DNA of 64,000 nucleotides, taken from contig JAFZWA010000050.1 in assembly GCA_017617525.1 (NCBI GenBank), positions 62,001-126,000 of the forward strand, written 5' to 3'. Below, piece by piece: positions 17,885 through 26,499 of this stretch. Origin of the DNA: Clostridiales bacterium. GTDB taxonomy: Bacteria; Bacillota; Clostridia; Saccharofermentanales; Saccharofermentanaceae. The notes beneath the pieces are model-generated. The model saw nothing but the letters and a program-made list of their open reading frames with translations. It was not told the origin of the DNA and ran no database searches. The position numbers were made by a program, and so were the translations under genes. Each line of letters starts with the position of its first letter. Within the stretch, counting starts at the first letter, position 1.

Positions 17885-17913
17885 TTGAAAGACCTTTTCA
17901 GTTAGGTTAACAT
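17885..17913 (+). promoter_or_regulatory. Promoter of clpX
   Basis: TTGAAA (17885-17890), 17 bases, TAACAT (17908-17913). A leader of about 55 bases follows, holding a small hairpin GGAGCG/CGTTCC near 17935-17956. Alternatively TATAAG just downstream could serve as the -10. Confidence 0.5.
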
Positions 17914-17975
17914 GATATAAGAATACATGCGCGAGGAGCGTCGATCTGGCGTTCCTGCATTTGTGAGGGGTCTAT

Positions 17976-19289
17976 ATGAGTAAAGACGATATACTGGATT
18001 TTGACGGTATCATTCATTGTTCTTTCTGCGGTAAGGGAGAGAACGAGGTATCCCGTATGCTTGCGGGCCCGCCGGGTATCTATATCTGTAATGAGTGCGT
18101 GATGATCTGCGAGTCGATCCTTGCGGAAGACGAGGTCGGATTTAAGCCGACGAAGTCTTCGGGTGGAAAGCAGAAAGATCACCTGCCGACACCTGCGGAA
18201 CTCAAAGGCGCGCTGGATGAGTACGTCATCGGACAGGATCAGGCGAAGAAAGCGCTTGCCGTCGCGGTATATAACCACTACAAGCGTGCTTTTTCCAAGT
18301 TTAATACTTCAGACGACATTGAGCTGACGAAGAGTAATATCCTTCTGATCGGACCGACCGGATGCGGTAAGACACTTCTTGCCCAGACACTGGCTCGTGC
18401 CCTCAATGTTCCTTTTGCCATTGCCGACGCAACGACACTGACAGAAGCCGGCTACGTCGGTGAGGACGTAGAGAATATCCTCCTGAAGCTCCTTCAGGCG
18501 GCTGACTATGATGTTGAATCCGCTCAGCGCGGTATCATCTATATCGACGAGATCGACAAGATCACGAAGAAGTCCGAGAATCCTTCTATCACGAGAGACG
18601 TTAGTGGTGAAGGCGTTCAGCAGGCACTTCTGAAGATCCTGGAGAGCACGGTCGCAAACGTTCCTCCGCAAGGCGGAAGAAAGCACCCGCACCAGGAGTT
18701 CATCCAGATCGATACAACGAACATCCTGTTTATCTGCGGCGGTGCTTTTGACGGACTCGAAAAGATCATCGAGCAGCGCGTAGGTAAGAAGAATTTCGGC
18801 TTTGGTGCCGAGATCGTTTCCCAGCAGGAAAAGCAGGCGGGCGAGTGGCTCTCGCAGCTCGTTCCGCAGGACCTCATGAAGTTCGGTCTCATTCCTGAGT
18901 TCATCGGTCGTGTGCCGATCAACGTAACTCTGGACGGTCTTGATGAAGAAGCCCTTATCCGTATCTTAAGAGAACCGAAGAACGCTCTTCTCAAGCAGTA
19001 CTGGAAGATGCTGAAGATGGACGGTGTCGAGCTCGAATTCGACGATGACGCCGTTGTCGAGATCGCGAAGAAGGCGATCGAGAGAAAGACCGGCGCAAGA
19101 GGTCTTCGCGCGATCCTTGAGGATCTCATGATGGATATCATGTACGACGTTCCGTCCCAGCAGGATGCTGTTAAGTGCATCGTCCATAAGGACTGTGTCA
19201 CCGAAGGCAAGCGTCCGGAGCTCATCAAAGGAGCGAAGCCGAAAAAGCAGCGCACCACAAGAGAGAAGACGGAAGAAAAAGGCGCGTGA
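17976..19289 (+). CDS. clpX: ATP-dependent Clp protease ATP-binding subunit ClpX
   Basis: AAA+ unfoldase that feeds proteins to ClpP. The N-terminal zinc finger uses C15, C18, C38 and C41; Walker A GPTGCGKT lies near residue 125 and Walker [10 protein letters not shown] near 190; the central region also has the GYVGEDVE pore-side motif and the C-terminal lid. Length of 437 is standard. GAGGGG precedes the ATG. clpP, which usually sits between tig and clpX in Clostridia, is not present here and must be elsewhere. The next gene follows 20 bases on. Confidence 0.98.
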   Translation: MSKDDILDFDGIIHCSFCGKGENEVSRMLAGPPGIYICNECVMICESILAEDEVGFKPTKSSGGKQKDHLPTPAELKGALDEYVIGQDQAKKALAVAVYNHYKRAFSKFNTSDDIELTKSNILLIGPTGCGKTLLAQTLARALNVPFAIADATTLTEAGYVGEDVENILLKLLQAADYDVESAQRGIIYIDEIDKITKKSENPSITRDVSGEGVQQALLKILESTVANVPPQGGRKHPHQEFIQIDTTNILFICGGAFDGLEKIIEQRVGKKNFGFGAEIVSQQEKQAGEWLSQLVPQDLMKFGLIPEFIGRVPINVTLDGLDEEALIRILREPKNALLKQYWKMLKMDGVELEFDDDAVVEIAKKAIERKTGARGLRAILEDLMMDIMYDVPSQQDAVKCIVHKDCVTEGKRPELIKGAKPKKQRTTREKTEEKGA

Positions 19290-19309
19290 CGAACTAAGAG
19301 GAATAAAGT

Positions 19310-19678
19310 ATGTGGAAGAAACTGAAAAAGCTTATTGATGAGGCAGAAAAGTTTCTGAAGGAATACGACGCAACAACAGCAGGTGGTGCGAGCGGCGATC
19401 AAAGCAGGCTCAACGACCTGCTTTTGTATATGCAAAGATGGCTTCCGTGGTTTCAGCACGAAAGGCTCATCCATCTGATCGTAACAGTGTTATTCGCACT
19501 TTCGATGCTCCTTGTTTTCGGGATCTTTATCCTTTCGGGAGAGCTCTATATCCTTCTGCTTCTTGCCCTGATCGTATCACTTCTGATCCCTTACATTGTT
19601 CACTATTTTCATCTGGAAAACGGTGTGCAGACGCTCTATACTTTAATTGACGAACTCGAGAAGCGAAAGGAGAAGTGA
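19310..19678 (+). CDS. Small membrane protein, unknown function
   Basis: Not recognised. Of 122 residues, the first 50 form an amphipathic, charged segment, then two hydrophobic helices at about 53-73 and 78-98 form a hairpin, and a charged C-terminal helix follows. Both ends are probably cytoplasmic. It is flanked by clpX and the ROK kinase in a tight run, with its stop overlapping the region before the kinase start. No function can be assigned. Confidence 0.8.
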   Translation: MWKKLKKLIDEAEKFLKEYDATTAGGASGDQSRLNDLLLYMQRWLPWFQHERLIHLIVTVLFALSMLLVFGIFILSGELYILLLLALIVSLLIPYIVHYFHLENGVQTLYTLIDELEKRKEK

Positions 19679-19680
19679 AT

Positions 19681-20646
19681 ATGGCCAAGTATTATATCTG
19701 TCTGGATATCGGCGGCACAAAGGTGCTGGGCGTTATCTTCAACAGCAAGCGCGAGATCGTTTATCGCGTAAAGAAAAAGACAAAAGCAAGCGGAGACGAT
19801 TCACAGAACATCGAGAACACGATCATTTCACTGGTCGAACAGCTGATCTCCGAGTATAAGATCTCCATCAAGGATGTCGCGGCGATCGCGGCAGGCGCGC
19901 CGGGTGTCATCAATATCGAAAAGGGAATAGTGCTTTTCTCGCCGAATCTTCCCTGGAGAAATTACGAGATCAAAAAGGCGATCGAAAAGAAGTTCAAGGT
20001 GCCTTTCTTTATCGGTAACGACGTAAACGTCGGTGTTTACGGTGAGTGGAAATACGGCGCGGCAAAAGGACTTACGCAGGTCGTAGGACTGTTTGTCGGA
20101 ACCGGCATGGGCGCTGGTCTTATCGTAGACGGAAAGCTCTTTACGGGACACCTCGATAAGGGCGCGGAGTGCGGCCACATGGTGCTCGATCCGGAAGGAC
20201 CGAAGTGCAACTGCGGCCAGAGAGGTTGTCTGGAGGCATTCTCCAGTAAGCAGGGTATCTCGGATTATATCCGTACCCAGGCAGCAAGAGGCAGAAGTAC
20301 ATCGATGGCAAAAGCCGTTGAAAAAGGCGTTTTCAAGAGCAAGGCTCTGAAGGCGGCATATGACGAAGGCGACGAAGTCACGATCGAAGCCGTTGACCGT
20401 GCGTGCCATTATCTGGCGATCGGTATCGGCAACCTCATCAACACATTCAGCCCGGAGATGGTCGTTCTCGGCGGTGGTGTCATGGAAGCCATGGGAAATG
20501 TATTCCTTGAAAAAGTGCTGAAGGATGTGGATCGTTACTGCATGCCTTCGATCAGGGACACCGTCAAGATCAAGGCGGCGGCGCTGGGCGATGATTCGAT
20601 CCTCTACGGCGCACTTGCCATGATCGACGAGATGCTGAAGGGTTAA
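19681..20646 (+). CDS. ROK-family sugar kinase, probable glucokinase
   Basis: Phosphorylates a hexose, most likely glucose to glucose 6-phosphate, in the cytoplasm. It has the ATP phosphate-binding LDIGGTK near residues 8-14, the catalytic Asp in GNDVNVG near 118, and the ROK zinc motif CNCGQRGCLEAF near 177-188. Of 321 residues, as usual. ATG 19681 is eight bases after AAAGGAG; GTG 19675 is too close to that site. Its TAA stop shares a TTAA with the stop of the convergent DUF4129 gene. N-acetylmannosamine or allose kinase remain possible within the family. Confidence 0.88.
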   Translation: MAKYYICLDIGGTKVLGVIFNSKREIVYRVKKKTKASGDDSQNIENTIISLVEQLISEYKISIKDVAAIAAGAPGVINIEKGIVLFSPNLPWRNYEIKKAIEKKFKVPFFIGNDVNVGVYGEWKYGAAKGLTQVVGLFVGTGMGAGLIVDGKLFTGHLDKGAECGHMVLDPEGPKCNCGQRGCLEAFSSKQGISDYIRTQAARGRSTSMAKAVEKGVFKSKALKAAYDEGDEVTIEAVDRACHYLAIGIGNLINTFSPEMVVLGGGVMEAMGNVFLEKVLKDVDRYCMPSIRDTVKIKAAALGDDSILYGALAMIDEMLKG

Positions 20647-21896
20647 TCTTCGCGTTTACTGTATCTTACGGATTCATACTGGGAGGTCAGTTCAGAGATG
20701 GACGGATCTCCCTTTGCTTTTAAGAGCTTTTCGATCTGACGCGGGGAAGAGGAGTCCTTGATCGGAACGCCCGCATGCATGGCGCGCGTGACGGTCTGGT
20801 AGTATCTCTTTCGGATCCTCGCTTCTTCGCCGGTGCCGAAATCTTTGACCAGGTGCTTCTTTTTGACCTTCTTATGCTCGGTCTTTTCGATGATGTCGAT
20901 GACGGCGTCGTTTTCATTTTCGATGACCTTCTCGTCGCCTTCGGCGAGGTGGAATTTCTTCCAGATGCTGCGAAGACCGAGTACCAGGAAACGGAACAGT
21001 ACGACGGCGATCGCGATGACAAAGAGCGTTACGATGACCGCGGAAATGATCTCGGTGATGCTGTCGACGTTGGTATCTCTCTTATCCTGGATCGGTGTGC
21101 CTTCCTGACCGTTGGAATCGAGGTCTGAGTCGGACATCCAGGAGAACAGGACATTGATGAGCCAGCCGAAGAACTTACCGACAAACGGCATGAGCTGACT
21201 GAGCCCGGAAAGGATCGCATCGATCGGCACGATGACGAGCGCTAAAAGCGCGAAAAGCACTCCGCCGAAAAGATAAAGAAGCGAAAGGTAGTTTTGCTTC
21301 TTGATGCTGTGGATCGGCTGTGTGGACGAGTGCAGGTTATGGTAATAGCTGTTTTCGAAAACGGAAAGCTGTCTTCCGCTTAAGTACAAAAGTACGATCA
21401 GGATCGCGTCGAATAGAATGGTGGACAGGTCAACAGGGATCGCTCCGAACGTGGATCCGAGCATCATGAAAACATGGACGGAGAGCGCGACGACGACGCT
21501 GTCGAAGCTTGCCCGCTCAATACGTCTTCTGTATCTTTTCAGGATCGAAAAGATGAAAAGGATGAATACGAGGATACCCACAAAGATGGTATTCGTTTTA
21601 TCGTTCGTCAGATATTGGAAAAAGACGACGTGAAGTAGGAGCACGAACGCCGCGCCAAACACAAGGTGAAGTCCGATCATGAAGATCTGGTTGATCCGTA
21701 GTCTTCGGATGAAACAGAACGCGATCGTCACGATGATCAATGTCAGAAGGTGTCCGTAGCCCAGGTAAAGATACGGAAAATAAAGAACGCAGAACATGCC
21801 GAGTGAAACAAAGGTGATCGCCGTGACCAGCGATTCCAGGATATCCGGCATGATGCCTGCCGTGATCAGTTTTTGGTTAGAAGGTTTATCGGTCAT
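20643..21896 (-). CDS. Polytopic membrane protein with DUF4129-like C-terminus
   Basis: Third gene of a MoxR-DUF58 operon. The first 220 residues contain about seven hydrophobic helices, a further helix lies near 285-310, and the cytoplasmic tail has RKRYYQTVTRAM, then SSPRQIE and SELTSQYESVRYS, the pattern of DUF4129. Related loci usually encode a transglutaminase-like protein fused to such a domain; no transglutaminase Cys-His-Asp core is present here. Function is unknown but the family is associated with envelope or complex assembly. It overlaps the DUF58 gene by 11 bases. Confidence 0.78.
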   Translation of the reverse strand: MTDKPSNQKLITAGIMPDILESLVTAITFVSLGMFCVLYFPYLYLGYGHLLTLIIVTIAFCFIRRLRINQIFMIGLHLVFGAAFVLLLHVVFFQYLTNDKTNTIFVGILVFILFIFSILKRYRRRIERASFDSVVVALSVHVFMMLGSTFGAIPVDLSTILFDAILIVLLYLSGRQLSVFENSYYHNLHSSTQPIHSIKKQNYLSLLYLFGGVLFALLALVIVPIDAILSGLSQLMPFVGKFFGWLINVLFSWMSDSDLDSNGQEGTPIQDKRDTNVDSITEIISAVIVTLFVIAIAVVLFRFLVLGLRSIWKKFHLAEGDEKVIENENDAVIDIIEKTEHKKVKKKHLVKDFGTGEEARIRKRYYQTVTRAMHAGVPIKDSSSPRQIEKLLKAKGDPSISELTSQYESVRYSKRED

Positions 21897-23019
21897 TGCC
21901 TTTTACCTCCCAACGCAGATACCTTCCCGTGATATCGGTGGCATTTTCGACCTCTGGCGTGGTACGGAATGCCGGCATGACCCAAAGAAGAGAGTCTCTT
22001 CTTGCGCGGATGCTTCGGAGCGTATCCTGCACGAGTCCTTTGTATCTCGGGGAAATGACGATGACATAGTCATCGGTTCCGGTCGCCGGAAGGTATTCCT
22101 CGACCAGATCGGAAAACGGGATGACACCCGCGGAAAGATCAATTCTGGCGAGCGCGATACCGCGGCGCAGAAGGCCCGGCGCGTCACTTGCGAGGATATC
22201 GGTCACGGGGCTTCCGGTAGAGATATCTTTTCCGTTCGTAAAGATACGGGACGGAATTCCAAGATTTCCGAGTTCGATCATGTATGAATACGCGAGGCTG
22301 ATGGATTTTTCCAGGAGCGCCACGGAATCTTTGAGGTTATAGGACTCGAGGTTCACGAAGATACTTACCTGGCGGTGGCAGGTGGATGTGGTCTGATTGA
22401 CCATGAAATCTCCGGCCTTCGCGGTCGCGGTCCAGTTGATGTCGCGCATCGGGTCTTCGGGGCGGTATTCTCGGATGCCCGCAAAAGACATCGGGTCCGT
22501 AAGCGGCGTTCTTCGAGCCAGAAGGTCGCTGTAAGAGACGGAAAGGAGCGTCTGCATCTCGGGCGGCGTGATCTTTTCCGGAAGGATCGTGATCGACGCG
22601 TCGTTGTTGAATGTGTGTGTGATCTTTTCCAGAAGCAGAAGGTCGGATGTGGAGACATTGACGCGGACGAAAGAATACAGGCCGCGCTTGGCGCAGCGGA
22701 CCTTGATGCGTCTTGTGTGACGGGAAAACGGCTTCATGGTCAGCATGTCTTCACGATAGAAAAGGTCCGACACGGAAGTGTTGCTCATGTCGAGGAACTG
22801 GAAAGCGTCCGGCGATTCGAACTTCAAAAGGACGAAGGGGAGCGGGAGCCGCTTATTGTTCTGCGCGACTTCGATTACCTCGATGATGTCGCCACAGCGG
22901 GCGATCGGGCGGGAAAAAGACACATGAAAAGACAGATCGGACAGTGCGCGCTTCCGATAAAGAAGAAGCTCTACGCCGGTCAGAAGGACCAGCAGGATCA
23001 GAAATACGATCAGTTTCAT
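21886..23019 (-). CDS. DUF58 domain protein
   Basis: Membrane-anchored protein with a hydrophobic helix at residues 2-20. The signature GIREYRPEDPMRDINWTATAKAG near residues 190-212 identifies DUF58, which often precedes a von Willebrand A-like fold. Such proteins are encoded next to MoxR ATPases and are thought to be clients or partners in assembly of membrane or periplasmic complexes. It overlaps the MoxR gene by four bases and the DUF4129 gene by eleven, so the three are one transcript. Confidence 0.88.
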   Translation of the reverse strand: MKLIVFLILLVLLTGVELLLYRKRALSDLSFHVSFSRPIARCGDIIEVIEVAQNNKRLPLPFVLLKFESPDAFQFLDMSNTSVSDLFYREDMLTMKPFSRHTRRIKVRCAKRGLYSFVRVNVSTSDLLLLEKITHTFNNDASITILPEKITPPEMQTLLSVSYSDLLARRTPLTDPMSFAGIREYRPEDPMRDINWTATAKAGDFMVNQTTSTCHRQVSIFVNLESYNLKDSVALLEKSISLAYSYMIELGNLGIPSRIFTNGKDISTGSPVTDILASDAPGLLRRGIALARIDLSAGVIPFSDLVEEYLPATGTDDYVIVISPRYKGLVQDTLRSIRARRDSLLWVMPAFRTTPEVENATDITGRYLRWEVKGNDR

Positions 23020-24005
23020 GCTTTTTCAAATTTCTCTGTCGGGCAGTCGATAGTGTTAAGGATCGAAGTGATGATCGAAGCGGCATGGTCTCTTGCCGTC
23101 ATGATCTTTCCGTCCGCGGACAAAGCGCCGGAACCCTGCATGAGCATACGGTGCGCAAGTACCGGGACAGCAAGTTCCTTGATGTCATCCGGAGTGACGA
23201 AATCACGTCCGGAGAGAAGGGCAAGTGCTTTTGCCGCGGAAACCAGAGCGAGCAGAGCACGAGGGCTTGCGCCGATGCGGACTTCGGAAGAGTTTCTGGT
23301 CGCCTCGACGATCGAGGTGGCGTAATCGTAAAGAGAATCGGAAACGTATACTTCCGAGGCTTCTTTCTGCATAGCGAGGATATCGGACGGCTCAACGACG
23401 GGCTCGAGAGTCTCGAGCGGGTCGGAAGTCGCGAAACGCTTCAGGATCGAGATGCTTTCTTCGTGGGACGGATATTCCATCGGCAGCATCAGAAGGAAAC
23501 GGTCGAGCTGGGCTTCCGGAAGCGGGAATGTGCCCTGGGATTCGATCGGGTTCTGTGTCGCGATAACGAGGAACGGCGGCGGAAGAATGCGTGTTTCTCC
23601 ATCGACGGTGACCTGCTTTTCTTCCATGCACTCGAGAAGCGAAGACTGCGTTCTCGCGGTCGCGCGGTTGATCTCGTCGGCCAGAAGGATATTCGTGAAC
23701 AGCGGGCCCGGACGGAAAACGAACTTGTCAGAGCTCCTGTCGAAGTAATTGATACCCGTTAAGTCGGAGGGGAGAAGGTCGATGGTGAACTGGATGCGTT
23801 TAAAGTCCAGATTGAGGGACTTTGCCAGAGATCTCGCGGTCTTGGTCTTACCGGTTCCCGGAACATCCTCGAGAAGAACGTGGCCGCCGCAGAGCATCGC
23901 TACCATAAGGAGTTTGATCTGCTTGTCTTTGCCGACAATGACCTTGTTTACGTTGTCAATGATCTTGGAAGCGATCGCGTCCGTGTACTTTTCGCCGCTA
24001 GCCAT
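23016..24005 (-). CDS. MoxR-family AAA+ ATPase
   Basis: Chaperone-like ATPase. Walker A LEDVPGTGKTKTA near residue 42, Walker B LLADEINRA near 100, sensor 1 in VIATQNPIE near 135, and the C-terminal helical lid. Start at ATG 24005, four to five bases after CGGAGGT on the minus strand; the longer frame from 24038 includes that site. That gives 329 residues. First gene of the MoxR-DUF58-DUF4129 operon. Confidence 0.93.
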   Translation of the reverse strand: MASGEKYTDAIASKIIDNVNKVIVGKDKQIKLLMVAMLCGGHVLLEDVPGTGKTKTARSLAKSLNLDFKRIQFTIDLLPSDLTGINYFDRSSDKFVFRPGPLFTNILLADEINRATARTQSSLLECMEEKQVTVDGETRILPPPFLVIATQNPIESQGTFPLPEAQLDRFLLMLPMEYPSHEESISILKRFATSDPLETLEPVVEPSDILAMQKEASEVYVSDSLYDYATSIVEATRNSSEVRIGASPRALLALVSAAKALALLSGRDFVTPDDIKELAVPVLAHRMLMQGSGALSADGKIMTARDHAASIITSILNTIDCPTEKFEKA

Positions 24006-24110
24006 AAATACCTCCGAAAAAGCGCCTTTCGATGCCACGAAAAGTGGCTTTCCGGCACTCCTATATACCCAAAATTGTCAGATTAGTTGTAAAAATCCAA
24101 CTGTTTTTAA

Positions 24111-24139
24111 ATTATACATTATATTAGGCACTTTGTCAG
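24111..24139 (-). promoter_or_regulatory. Promoter of the MoxR operon
   Basis: On the minus strand: CTGACA (24139-24134), 17 bases, TATAAT (24116-24111). A second TATAAT-like box lies just upstream of the used one. Its -35 directly abuts the -35 of the plus-strand promoter at 24140. Confidence 0.7.
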
Positions 24140-24168
24140 TTGACACTTTACCCCCTGAAAACTATTAT
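24140..24168 (+). promoter_or_regulatory. Promoter of the XRE-cupin / acyl-CoA ligase / valS transcript
   Basis: Consensus TTGACA (24140-24145), 17 bases, TATTAT (24163-24168). The box touches the -35 of the opposite promoter with no base between them. Confidence 0.75.
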
Positions 24169-24234
24169 AATAAGACCGATATTATGGACTAATTGTGTAG
24201 AAAATCGGCACGAAACGTTTTAGGAGGGATCAAT

Positions 24235-24798
24235 ATGACAGATCAACTGCGTCAGATCGGTGAGCGTATTGCGGCACTTCGTGAGATCGAAGAGATCGAT
24301 GTGAAAACCATGGCTGCAAGACTCGAAATGTCCGAGGAAGATTACATTCTTTATGAAGAAGGAAAGAAAGACTTTTCTGTGTCTTTCCTCAATAACGTCG
24401 CGGTGATCCTGGGCGTCGACATGGTCGACATTATGGTGGGTGACTCCCCGAAACTCTCCATTGCTTGCGTCGTCCGCAAGGGCGAAGGATTTGAAATTGA
24501 CCGCCGTGCGGCATACAACTACAAGCATCTTGCATTTACATTCAGAAAAAAGATCGCGGAGCCGTTCTATGTAACGGTTGAACCGAATGATATAGAGAAG
24601 CCGACTCAGCATGCCCATGAGGGCCAGGAATTCGACTATGTACTTGAAGGTTCGATGACATTCTTCATCGGCGATATCGTCTACGAATTGAGCGAAGGCG
24701 ACAGCGTGTACTTCAACTCCGATATTCCGCACGCTATGAAGGCGACAAACGGTAAACCGTGTAAATTCCTTGCGATCGTAATGAAGGGGGATATTTGA
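24235..24798 (+). CDS. XRE-family regulator with C-terminal cupin domain
   Basis: A DNA-binding helix-turn-helix covers about residues 1-65 (IGERIAALREIEEIDVKTMAARLEMSEEDYILYEEGKK), and a cupin barrel covers about 105-185 with HAHEGQEFDYVLEGS and GDSVYFNSDIPHA. It probably senses a small molecule and controls its neighbours. ATG 24235 follows TAGGAGGG; the frame extends upstream without support. It is three bases from the AMP-forming ligase gene, a pairing often seen in anaerobes, so the ligand may be an acid or acyl-CoA of that pathway; this is inference. Confidence 0.88.
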   Translation: MTDQLRQIGERIAALREIEEIDVKTMAARLEMSEEDYILYEEGKKDFSVSFLNNVAVILGVDMVDIMVGDSPKLSIACVVRKGEGFEIDRRAAYNYKHLAFTFRKKIAEPFYVTVEPNDIEKPTQHAHEGQEFDYVLEGSMTFFIGDIVYELSEGDSVYFNSDIPHAMKATNGKPCKFLAIVMKGDI

Positions 24799-24801
24799 TC
24801 C

Positions 24802-26499
24802 GTGGCAATATATGAAGAATTTGTTGGGAGAAACAGAGACGATTTCGTAACTCTCGACGACCTTAGAAAGAACTATAAAGTAACTTATCCGGAGACGTTC
24901 AACTTCGCGTATGACGTAATGGATAAGATCGCAGAGAGAACACCGGACAAGCCGGCGATCCTGTGGGTAAGTAAGAACAACGAAGAGAAGAGATTTACTT
25001 TCGGCGACGTAAGAAAGTATTCCAATATGACAGCCAACTTCTTTAAGAGCCAGGGCATCAAGAAGGGCGACCGCGTCCTCCTGGTACTTAAGAGAGGCTA
25101 CCAGTTCTGGTTCTCGGTACTGGCACTTCACAAGATCGGTGCCGTTACCGTTATGGCGACCAACCAGCTGATGGCGAAAGACTATGTCTATCGTGTCAAC
25201 AGCGCGCACATCAAGATGGCGGTCATCACAGGTGATGACGACTGCACAGAGCGTTTCGATGAGGATCAGGATCAGTACGATCACGAGGTCATCCGCTGCG
25301 TTACCTGGGGTAAGAAAAAGGATGGCTGGATCGACTTTGACGCGGAAGTTGCCAAGCAGAGCGACGAGTGGACTCGTCCGACAGGTGCCGAGGGAACAGT
25401 TGTTACCGACCCGATGCTGATGTGCTTCTCTTCCGGTACGACAGGTTACCCGAAGATGGTTCTTCACGACCATACCCTGCCGCTCGGCCATCTCTTTACC
25501 GGTGTATTCTGGCACAGAGTTGAAGACGGCAAGCTTCACTTCACCATTTCCGATACCGGCTGGATGAAGTGCATGTGGGGTAAGTTCTACGGACAGTGGT
25601 TCGGCGAAGCGACACTCTTCATCTATGACTTCGATAAGTTCAACGGCGCGGATATCTTAAAGAAGATCTGTGACTACAAGATCACGACTTTCTGCGCGCC
25701 GCCGACGATGTACCGTTTCATGATCAAGGAGAGCTTCGAGGGCTATGATTTCTCGAACCTCAAGCACTGCTGCACGGCGGGTGAGGCCTTGAACCCTGAG
25801 GTATATAACCAGTGGCTGAAGAACACAGGCTGCAAGATCTACGAAGGTTTCGGTCAGTCCGAGACATCTGTTGTCTGCGGTACATTCTTCCCGTGGGTTC
25901 TCCCGAGAACCGGTTCCATGGGTTATCCGGTACCTGGTTTCCATGTAGCTGTCGTTGATCCGGACGGCAATGAGTGCCCGACCGGTGTGACAGGTGAGAT
26001 CTGCATCAGAACATCCGAAGAATACGGTGGACGTCCGGTAGGACTTCTGCTTCGTTACGACGATAACCCGGAGGCTATGGAAAAAGCATGGCACGACGGT
26101 CTTTATCACACAGGTGATACCGCGTACAGAGACGAGCTCGGCTTCCTCTGGTATGTCGGACGAGTCGATGACGTTATCAAGTCTTCCGGTTACCGTATCG
26201 GACCTTTCGAGGTAGAGAGCGCTCTTATGGAGCACCCGGCCGTCCTCGAGTGTGCCGTCACCGGTGTTCCGGATCCGGTTCGTGGTTTTGCCGTTAAGGC
26301 GACCATCGTATTGACTAAGGGTTATCAGCCGTCTGAGGAGCTGACAAAGACTCTTCAGAATCACGTTAAGAAAACAACTGCACCTTACAAATATCCGCGT
26401 GTCGTCGAGTACGTTGACGAACTTCCGAAGACTACATCCGGTAAGATCAAGCGCGCAGATATCAGAAAGAAAGATAGTGAAAAGTTGGAGGCAAAATAA
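24802..26499 (+). CDS. AMP-forming acyl-CoA synthetase (acetyl/medium-chain type)
   Basis: Activates a carboxylic acid to its CoA thioester through an acyl-adenylate. AMP-binding motifs: CFSSGTTGYPKMVLHDH near residue 210, YEGFGQSET near 350, YHTGDTAYRDELGFLWYVGR near 435, and the catalytic Lys in PKTTSGKIKR near 548. At 565 residues it matches the medium-chain acyl-CoA ligase group; substrate chain length cannot be read. It begins with GTG, with GGGGGA 10-12 bases before. Its TAA overlaps the valS ATG by one base. Confidence 0.92.
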   Translation: MAIYEEFVGRNRDDFVTLDDLRKNYKVTYPETFNFAYDVMDKIAERTPDKPAILWVSKNNEEKRFTFGDVRKYSNMTANFFKSQGIKKGDRVLLVLKRGYQFWFSVLALHKIGAVTVMATNQLMAKDYVYRVNSAHIKMAVITGDDDCTERFDEDQDQYDHEVIRCVTWGKKKDGWIDFDAEVAKQSDEWTRPTGAEGTVVTDPMLMCFSSGTTGYPKMVLHDHTLPLGHLFTGVFWHRVEDGKLHFTISDTGWMKCMWGKFYGQWFGEATLFIYDFDKFNGADILKKICDYKITTFCAPPTMYRFMIKESFEGYDFSNLKHCCTAGEALNPEVYNQWLKNTGCKIYEGFGQSETSVVCGTFFPWVLPRTGSMGYPVPGFHVAVVDPDGNECPTGVTGEICIRTSEEYGGRPVGLLLRYDDNPEAMEKAWHDGLYHTGDTAYRDELGFLWYVGRVDDVIKSSGYRIGPFEVESALMEHPAVLECAVTGVPDPVRGFAVKATIVLTKGYQPSEELTKTLQNHVKKTTAPYKYPRVVEYVDELPKTTSGKIKRADIRKKDSEKLEAK

